11,312 nucleotides of DNA from Pseudomonadota bacterium. Its GTDB lineage: Bacteria; Pseudomonadota; Alphaproteobacteria; Rhizobiales; Hyphomicrobiaceae. The position numbers and the translations under genes were made by a program. The notes under the pieces were generated by a model. It did not search any database. It was given only the letters and a program-made list of their open reading frames with translations, and was not told the DNA's origin. Below are positions 7,130 through 11,312 of this stretch, in pieces. How positions within the stretch are numbered: the first letter of the stretch is position 1; each line of letters starts with the position of its first letter. Location of the stretch: positions 1 through 11,312 of the forward strand of contig JAKAXS010000048.1 in the NCBI GenBank assembly GCA_021816505.1, read 5' to 3'.

Positions 7130-8479
7130 ATGCAAACCGCCGCGCAGTCCGCGGACATGCAGCTTGAGCCCGCTGCCCGCAAACCGTGGTACTCCCACCT
7201 CTACGTGCAGGTGCTCACCGCGATCGCGCTCGGCATAGCGCTCGGCCACTACTATCCCGACATCGGCACGCAGCTGAAGCCGCTGGGCGACGGCTTCATC
7301 AAGCTGATCAAGATGATCATCGCCCCGATCATCTTCTGCACCGTGGTGCACGGCATCGCCTCGATGAGCGACCTCAAGGAGGTCGGCCGCGTCGGCATCA
7401 AGGCGCTCATCTACTTCGAGATCGTCACCACGCTGGCACTCATCATCGGCCTGACGGTGGCCAACATCGTCCGCCCCGGCGACGGCTTCAACATCGACCT
7501 CAGCCAGATCGACGCCAAGTCGGCCGCCAGCGTCGCCGACTACGCGACCAAGGCGAGCGACCAGAGCACGATCGCCTTCATCATGGACATCATCCCCAAG
7601 ACGGTGGTGAGCGCCTTCGTCGACGGCAACATCCTGCAGGTGCTGCTGTTCGCCCTGCTGTTCGCGTTCGCCCTGCAGGCCATGGGATCGCGCGGCAAAC
7701 CCGTGCTCGATTTCATCGACCAGATCAGCCACGTCTTCTTCGGCATCGTCGGCATCATCATGAAGGCCGCGCCGATCGGTGCGTTCGGCGCGATGGCCTA
7801 CACCATCGGCGCGCACGGCATCGGCTCGCTGGCCAAGCTCGCGCTGCTGATGGCCAGCTTCTACCTCACGTGCATCCTGTTCATCGTCTTCGTTCTTGGC
7901 GGCATCGCCTGGATGTACGGCTTCTCGATCTTCAAGTTCATCCGCTACATCAAGGAAGAGCTGCTGATCGTGCTCGCCACCTCGTCGTCGGAGAGCGTGC
8001 TGCCGCGCATGATCGCGCGCATGAAGAAGCTCGGTGCCGAGGAAGGCGTGGTCGGCCTCGTGATCCCGACCGGCTACTCGTTCAATCTCGACGGCACGTG
8101 CATCTATCTGACGATGGCGGCGCTGTTCCTGGCGCAGGCGACCAACGTGGAGCTGTCGCTGGCCCAGCAGCTGGGCATCCTCGGCGTGCTGCTGCTGACG
8201 TCGAAAGGCGCTGCCGGCGTCACCGGCTCCGGCTTCATCGTTCTGGCGGCGACGTTGGCCTCCACCGGCGTGATCGACGTCAACGCGATGGCGATCATCC
8301 TCGGCATCGACCGCTTCATGTCGGAAGCGCGCGCCTTGACCAACCTGATCGGCAACGGCGTCGCCACCGTCGTCATCGCCAAGACCGAGAACGCCATCGA
8401 CGAGAACCGCATGCAGGCCGAACTCGACGGCCGCCCCTGGCCTCCACCCGAAGAAGCAGCCGGCCTCGTGCGGTCGTAG
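7130..8479 (+). CDS. dctA: C4-dicarboxylate:cation symporter DctA
   Basis: Inner-membrane secondary transporter that imports succinate, fumarate and malate with protons or sodium (DAACS family). 449 residues, the usual length. Signature elements are in order: an N-terminal first membrane segment (about 24-40), FIKLIKMIIAPIIFCTVVHG (56-75), the serine-rich re-entrant loop LATSSSESVLPRM (282-294), GYSFNLDGTCIYLTMAALFL (315-334) with the NLDGT motif, the second re-entrant loop SKGAAGVTGSGF (358-369), and DRFMSEARALTNLIGN (394-409), which carries substrate-binding residues. The ATG has GGGGAGA 6 nt upstream. Codons are almost uniformly C- or G-ending, unlike the maeB side. It is divergent from maeB, the enzyme that uses imported malate, and convergent with ndk across a shared hairpin terminator. 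No sigma-54 promoter was seen, so control may differ from rhizobial dctA. Confidence 0.97.
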   Translation: MQTAAQSADMQLEPAARKPWYSHLYVQVLTAIALGIALGHYYPDIGTQLKPLGDGFIKLIKMIIAPIIFCTVVHGIASMSDLKEVGRVGIKALIYFEIVTTLALIIGLTVANIVRPGDGFNIDLSQIDAKSAASVADYATKASDQSTIAFIMDIIPKTVVSAFVDGNILQVLLFALLFAFALQAMGSRGKPVLDFIDQISHVFFGIVGIIMKAAPIGAFGAMAYTIGAHGIGSLAKLALLMASFYLTCILFIVFVLGGIAWMYGFSIFKFIRYIKEELLIVLATSSSESVLPRMIARMKKLGAEEGVVGLVIPTGYSFNLDGTCIYLTMAALFLAQATNVELSLAQQLGILGVLLLTSKGAAGVTGSGFIVLAATLASTGVIDVNAMAIILGIDRFMSEARALTNLIGNGVATVVIAKTENAIDENRMQAELDGRPWPPPEEAAGLVRS

Positions 8480-8488
8480 GCCAAAACG

Positions 8489-8519
8489 AAAAAAGGGCGG
8501 GCACTTAAGGCCCGCCCTT
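8489..8519. terminator. Intrinsic terminator between convergent ndk and dctA
   Basis: A perfect 10-bp stem, AAGGGCGGGC (8493-8502) and GCCCGCCCTT (8510-8519), closes a 7-nt loop. Six A at 8489-8494 become a U tract at the end of the minus-strand RNA, so it is a textbook terminator for ndk. On the plus strand only two U follow, so it should stop dctA less efficiently. It is the only hairpin in the 61-bp gap. Confidence 0.88.
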
Positions 8520-8540
8520 CGACTTGGATAACGGCGAACG

Positions 8541-8963
8541 TTAGCCGACGATCTCGTTGTCCTTGAAGTTCAGCGCGATTTCGCGTGCAGCCGAAGCCGG
8601 GCTGTCCGAACCATGCGTCGAGTTCTCGCCCTTCGACAGCGCGAACCGCTTGCGGATGGTGCCCTCGTTGGCTTCCTTGGGATCGGTCGCACCCATCACT
8701 TCGCGATACTTCGCGATGGCACCCTCGCCCTCCAGAACCTGCAGCACGATCGGCTCCGACGTCATGAAGGTGACCAGCTCGCCATAGAACGGGCGTGCGG
8801 CGTGTTCCTCGTAAAATTTCTCCGCATCGCCCTTGCTCCAGCGCACGCGCTTCTGGCCGACGATCCGCAGACCGGCTTCCTCGATGACAGCGTTAATAGC
8901 GCCCGTGAGATTGCGCTTGGTCGCGTCGGGCTTGATGATGGAGAAGGTGCGCTCAATGGCCAT
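8541..8963 (-). CDS. ndk: Nucleoside diphosphate kinase
   Basis: Transfers the gamma phosphate of ATP to NDPs through a phosphohistidine, balancing NTP and dNTP pools in the cytoplasm. 140 residues, full length. All hallmark residues are present: ERTFSIIKPDA with Lys11, Tyr51, the ATP-site segment GTIRKRF with Arg104, and the active-site motif NSTHGSDSP with Asn114 and phosphorylated His117. The ATG at 8961-8963 is preceded by a GAGAG-like Shine-Dalgarno sequence. It is transcribed alone from a promoter at about 9006-9034 and ends in the 8489-8519 hairpin. Nothing is unusual about the protein. Confidence 0.98.
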   Translation of the reverse strand: MAIERTFSIIKPDATKRNLTGAINAVIEEAGLRIVGQKRVRWSKGDAEKFYEEHAARPFYGELVTFMTSEPIVLQVLEGEGAIAKYREVMGATDPKEANEGTIRKRFALSKGENSTHGSDSPASAAREIALNFKDNEIVG

Positions 8964-9005
8964 CGTTAGCTCTCATATCCTTGATTGCTGTTGGGATTTG
9001 GGGCG

Positions 9006-9034
9006 CTTATAGCCGCGCGCCCGATGGCCAGCAA
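9006..9034 (-). promoter_or_regulatory. Sigma-70-type promoter of ndk
   Basis: On the minus strand TTGCTG (9029-9034) and TATAAG (9006-9011) are separated by exactly 17 bp, close to the housekeeping consensus. The -10 box lies 42 nt before the ndk ATG, giving an expected leader of roughly 35 nt. An inverted repeat GGGCGC (9001-9006) / GCGCCC (9017-9022) overlaps the -10 and spacer and could be an operator or chance. Confidence 0.6.
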
Positions 9035-9344
9035 GCGCCGCCCACCTCTCCTGCGCGATAAGCCGCGTCCGGCCGGTTGTGCTCCCCGCCCTGTAAATGC
9101 CTGGATTATACAGTTGGAACAGAGCATTGTTGTAGATCGCGCGGCGCTCTGGCAGTTGTGATGTCGCGCGCCTTGCCGTATGCAATATCGAATTCTGAAG
9201 GGCAAAAGATCCATTTGCCGGACGCGTGACACCCACCGGGGGAGACCGAAACTGGTCTGTCGATTTTTGAGGGCGTCGCACAGTGCATCCGGATCGGGTC
9301 TATCGGCGTTGTTGCGGCCGCGGGTGTGAGTAAGCTTGAGCGAC
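9035..9344. other. Intergenic region between the ndk promoter and the GYF_2 gene, with several small hairpins
   Basis: About 310 bp without a credible gene. Short minus-strand frames are open here but match nothing I recognise and have no supporting ribosome-binding site. On the plus strand three possible stems occur in a row: CAGAGC (9120-9125) with GCTCTG (9146-9151); GGCAAA (9201-9206) with TTTGCC (9214-9219); and AGACCG (9243-9248) with TGGTCT (9253-9258). Five T follow at 9264-9268. It must also contain the promoter of the GYF_2 gene, which I could not place with confidence; TATACA at 9107-9112 has no matching -35. Confidence 0.5.
9243..9268 (+). terminator. Weak terminator-like hairpin upstream of the GYF_2 gene
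   Basis: AGACCG and TGGTCT (one G-U pair) form a 6-bp stem around an AAAC loop, followed 6 nt after the stem by TTTTT. The stem is short and the T run is offset. If real, it would end an unannotated plus-strand transcript or act as an attenuator before the next gene. Confidence 0.22.
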
Positions 9345-10496
9345 ATGGAACCTGAAGTTCAGTGGTTTATCGCCCGCGAGGGCACCCAGCACGGTCCGCT
9401 CTCCGACGTGGAGATGAAGAAGCTCGTCGAGCTTTCGTACCTGCGCCCTACCGATCTCATCTGGCGTCAGGGCTTCCCGGACTGGCGGCCGGCACTCGCC
9501 GTCTTCCCGCGTCCGCAGCCCGGCGCCGCACCGAGCCCGACCGACTTCGGCTCGCAGCCCTCGCTGGGCCCCGCCATGTCCAACGAGCCGCGCACGGGCC
9601 GCCCTGCCGCGACGATGAACGAGCCCTCGTTCGATGCCCATTCCGGCGGTGGCCAATACGACGAGTATGACGACGAGGTTCCCTACAAGAGCGGCCGCGG
9701 ACGCAAGTTCGCGATCGCCGCGGTGCTGCTGCTGATGCTCGGTGCCGGCGGCTACCTGGGTTACCTCAATCGCGACTCCATCATGACGTTCGCCGCGCAG
9801 ATGACCGGCGGCGGCGGCTTCGCGACCGGCAGCATCGAAACGCCGGAGTCGGTCGACAGCAAGCTGCAGAAGGCCGAACCCTGGATCTACGCCAAGCAGG
9901 AGTTCCCTGAGTGGTACAAGGAGCAGATCGACGGCGTCGCCAAGCTGACGCAGGAAAAGAAGACCGATCTGGAAATCACGCGCTACCTCGTTTCCGAACT
10001 CGTCAAGTTCCGCCGCACCAATAGCGATATGGCCCTGCAGGCGCCTTCGAACGCCTTGCGCGATGTCGCCGTCACGTTCCGCGAGACGCTGGTGCAGTTC
10101 GGCGCGACCAACACGAACTCTTGCTACCAGTTCATCTCCCACGGCGAATCGAGCGATCCGATCATCGAGATCATGCGCAAGCTGGATGCCTCCTCGCCCG
10201 TGCAGAAACAGCTGAATTCGATCTTCGTCGCCGTTGCCGAAGGCAAGAAGTCGCCCATCAAGCGCGAAGGCAAGGCCGCCAACGACATCGAAACCCTGAC
10301 GGCGGAACTGAAGAACGTCGGCTGGAGCGAGGAGGACACGAAGTTGTTCTTCGATCCGAAGGCCTTTTCGCGCGCGCCGCCCGAGCGCGTCTGCCAGATG
10401 GTGCAGGATCTGTTCACCGCGTTGCTGGCGATCAAGGACCCCGTCGTCCAGGACCGCCTGCTGGTGGAAACGCTGCGCCACGTGATGGCCGGCTAG
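9345..10496 (+). CDS. Membrane-anchored GYF_2 (DUF4339) domain protein of unknown function
   Basis: 383 residues from the ATG at 9345; a TTG three codons upstream (9336) with GAG 5 nt before it is an alternative start. Residues 4-54 form a GYF_2/DUF4339 domain: VQWFIAREGTQHGPLSDVEM, LRPTDLIWRQGFPDWRPA, with the conserved W-F, G-P and W-x-x-G-x-x-x-W pattern. GYF-type domains bind proline-rich peptides. A Pro/Gly-rich acidic linker (about 55-115) leads to a basic SGRGRK and one membrane helix, FAIAAVLLLMLGAGGYLGYL (about 122-141). The positive-inside rule puts the GYF domain in the cytoplasm and the remaining 240 residues in the periplasm. That part is mostly helical, matches no family I recognise, and has two Cys (260 and 350) that could form a disulfide. 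The ABC-F gene follows after 36 bp on the same strand. Function unknown. Confidence 0.88.
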   Translation: MEPEVQWFIAREGTQHGPLSDVEMKKLVELSYLRPTDLIWRQGFPDWRPALAVFPRPQPGAAPSPTDFGSQPSLGPAMSNEPRTGRPAATMNEPSFDAHSGGGQYDEYDDEVPYKSGRGRKFAIAAVLLLMLGAGGYLGYLNRDSIMTFAAQMTGGGGFATGSIETPESVDSKLQKAEPWIYAKQEFPEWYKEQIDGVAKLTQEKKTDLEITRYLVSELVKFRRTNSDMALQAPSNALRDVAVTFRETLVQFGATNTNSCYQFISHGESSDPIIEIMRKLDASSPVQKQLNSIFVAVAEGKKSPIKREGKAANDIETLTAELKNVGWSEEDTKLFFDPKAFSRAPPERVCQMVQDLFTALLAIKDPVVQDRLLVETLRHVMAG

Positions 10497-10532
10497 CACA
10501 CCGCCGCGCGATACTGTAATCGACACGGCGTC

Positions 10533-11312
10533 ATGCTCCATATCAACGACCTCACGTTCCGCATCGAAGGCAAGCCGATCTTCGACGGCGCCACCGCCGG
10601 CATTCCGACCGGCCACAAGGTCGGCCTCGTCGGGCGCAACGGCGCGGGCAAGAGCACGCTGCTGAAGCTGATCACCGGCGACTATCATCCCGACGCCGGC
10701 AACATCACCGTGCCGCGCACATCGCGCATCGGCCACGTCGCCCAGGAGGCGCCCGGAGGCCCCGAAAGCCTGATCGACTGGGTGCTGGCAGCCGACACGG
10801 AGCGCGCCAGCCTGCTCACCGAGGCCGAACACGCGACCGACCCGCATCGCATCGCCGAAATCCAGATCCGCCTGACCGACATCGATGCGCATTCCGCGCC
10901 GGCACGTGCCGCGCAGATCCTCTCGGGCCTCGGCTTCGATGAAACGGCCCAGCAGCGGGCCTGCGGCGAGTTCTCCGGGGGCTGGCGCATGCGCGTTGCG
11001 CTGGCAGCCGTGCTGTTCCTGGAACCGGAACTGCTGCTGCTGGACGAGCCCACCAACTATCTCGACCTGGAAGGCACGCTGTGGCTGGAGACCTACTTGC
11101 GGTCCTATCCCCATACCGTGCTGATCGTCAGCCACGACCGTGACCTGCTGAACCGTGCCGTGGGCGCGATCCTGCATTTGGAGCGCGGCAAGCTCACGCT
11201 CTACACCGGCGGCTACGATACGTTCGAGGACACGCGTCGCGAGAAGCAGCGGCTCGAACTGAAGCTGATGAAGAAGCAGGACGACGAGCGCCGCCGCATC
11301 CAGGCGTTCATC
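10533..11312 (+). CDS. ABC-F family ATPase, YheS-like (5' part)
   Basis: 260 codons from the ATG at 10533-10535 run off the right edge; full-length relatives have two ATPase domains and exceed 600 residues. ABC-F proteins lack membrane segments and act on ribosomes. Seen here: Walker A GRNGAGKS (34-41), Q-loop Gln71, signature FSGGWRMR (147-154), Walker B LLLLDEPTN (167-175), and switch His201 in VSHDRD. FSGGWRMR in place of LSGGW, together with the TDIDAHSAPARAAQILSGLGF stretch (115-135), resembles E. coli YheS more than Uup or EttA. Residues from about 235 are highly charged and begin the linker between the two domains, the part that reaches into the ribosome. No good Shine-Dalgarno sequence precedes the ATG. 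It probably shares a transcript with the GYF_2 gene. Family is certain; subfamily is likely. Confidence 0.95.
   Translation, partial: MLHINDLTFRIEGKPIFDGATAGIPTGHKVGLVGRNGAGKSTLLKLITGDYHPDAGNITVPRTSRIGHVAQEAPGGPESLIDWVLAADTERASLLTEAEHATDPHRIAEIQIRLTDIDAHSAPARAAQILSGLGFDETAQQRACGEFSGGWRMRVALAAVLFLEPELLLLDEPTNYLDLEGTLWLETYLRSYPHTVLIVSHDRDLLNRAVGAILHLERGKLTLYTGGYDTFEDTRREKQRLELKLMKKQDDERRRIQAFI

Noticed and set aside
7043..7816. Minus-strand open frame of 257 codons across the dctA start
   Set aside because: It is Asp/Val/His-rich and antisense to dctA, with no domain and no plausible start signal.
7186..8508. Plus-strand open frame of 440 codons overlapping dctA in another frame
   Set aside because: The product is an Arg/His-rich low-complexity chain arising from the strong GC3 of dctA. 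The dctA frame carries all transporter motifs.
8966..9346. Minus-strand open frame of 126 codons upstream of ndk
   Set aside because: It would run through the ndk promoter and end 3 bp before the ndk start. No family resemblance and no ribosome-binding site were seen, and other minus frames in this stretch are also open, which fits non-coding GC-rich DNA.
9300..11177. Minus-strand open frame of 625 codons opposite the GYF_2 and ABC-F genes
   Set aside because: It spans two unrelated genes on the opposite strand, both with clear domains. Its composition (Arg, Gly, Leu, Val, Gln, His) is typical of antisense frames of GC3-rich genes.

Overview
The window looks like chromosomal DNA from a GC-rich alphaproteobacterium, most likely of the order Hyphomicrobiales. 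This rests on gene content: a MaeB-type malic enzyme with a phosphotransacetylase-like tail, DctA, an alphaproteobacterial-type porin module, and an ndk / DUF4339 (GYF_2) / YheS-like ABC-F neighbourhood. Strong GC3 in several genes fits as well. I cannot name a genus. I see no mobile element, CRISPR array, tRNA or rRNA.

Layout. Positions 1-6886 are read leftwards on the minus strand, in the order maeB (4559-6886), a LysR-type regulator (3609-4562, overlapping maeB by an ATGA), an unusual large outer-membrane protein (932-3397), and a secreted alpha/beta-hydrolase-fold protein (1-920) that runs off the left edge. A 243-bp intergenic region then separates maeB from the divergent dctA (7130-8479, plus strand). 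dctA converges on ndk (8541-8963, minus strand) with a strong hairpin terminator between them. A gap of about 380 bp holds a good ndk promoter and several small hairpins. It is followed on the plus strand by a membrane-anchored GYF_2/DUF4339 protein (9345-10496) and the 5' part of a YheS-like ABC-F ATPase (10533 to the right edge).

How the genes may work together. DctA imports malate, succinate and fumarate. MaeB oxidatively decarboxylates malate to pyruvate, so that acids entering the TCA cycle can feed acetyl-CoA synthesis and gluconeogenesis. The LysR regulator coupled to maeB is a natural candidate to sense a related acid. The outer-membrane protein and the secreted hydrolase-fold protein lie downstream in the same direction and could form the envelope part of the same uptake programme; this is inference. 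ndk, the GYF_2 protein and the ABC-F factor look like ordinary core genes.

Most worth a second look: (1) the hydrolase-fold protein has Gly where the nucleophile Ser should be; (2) the outer-membrane protein appears to join two beta-barrel modules through a short coiled coil; (3) a nested hairpin reaches into the ribosome-binding site of that outer-membrane gene; (4) codon usage changes visibly at the maeB/dctA boundary. I did not find a clearly new multi-gene system.
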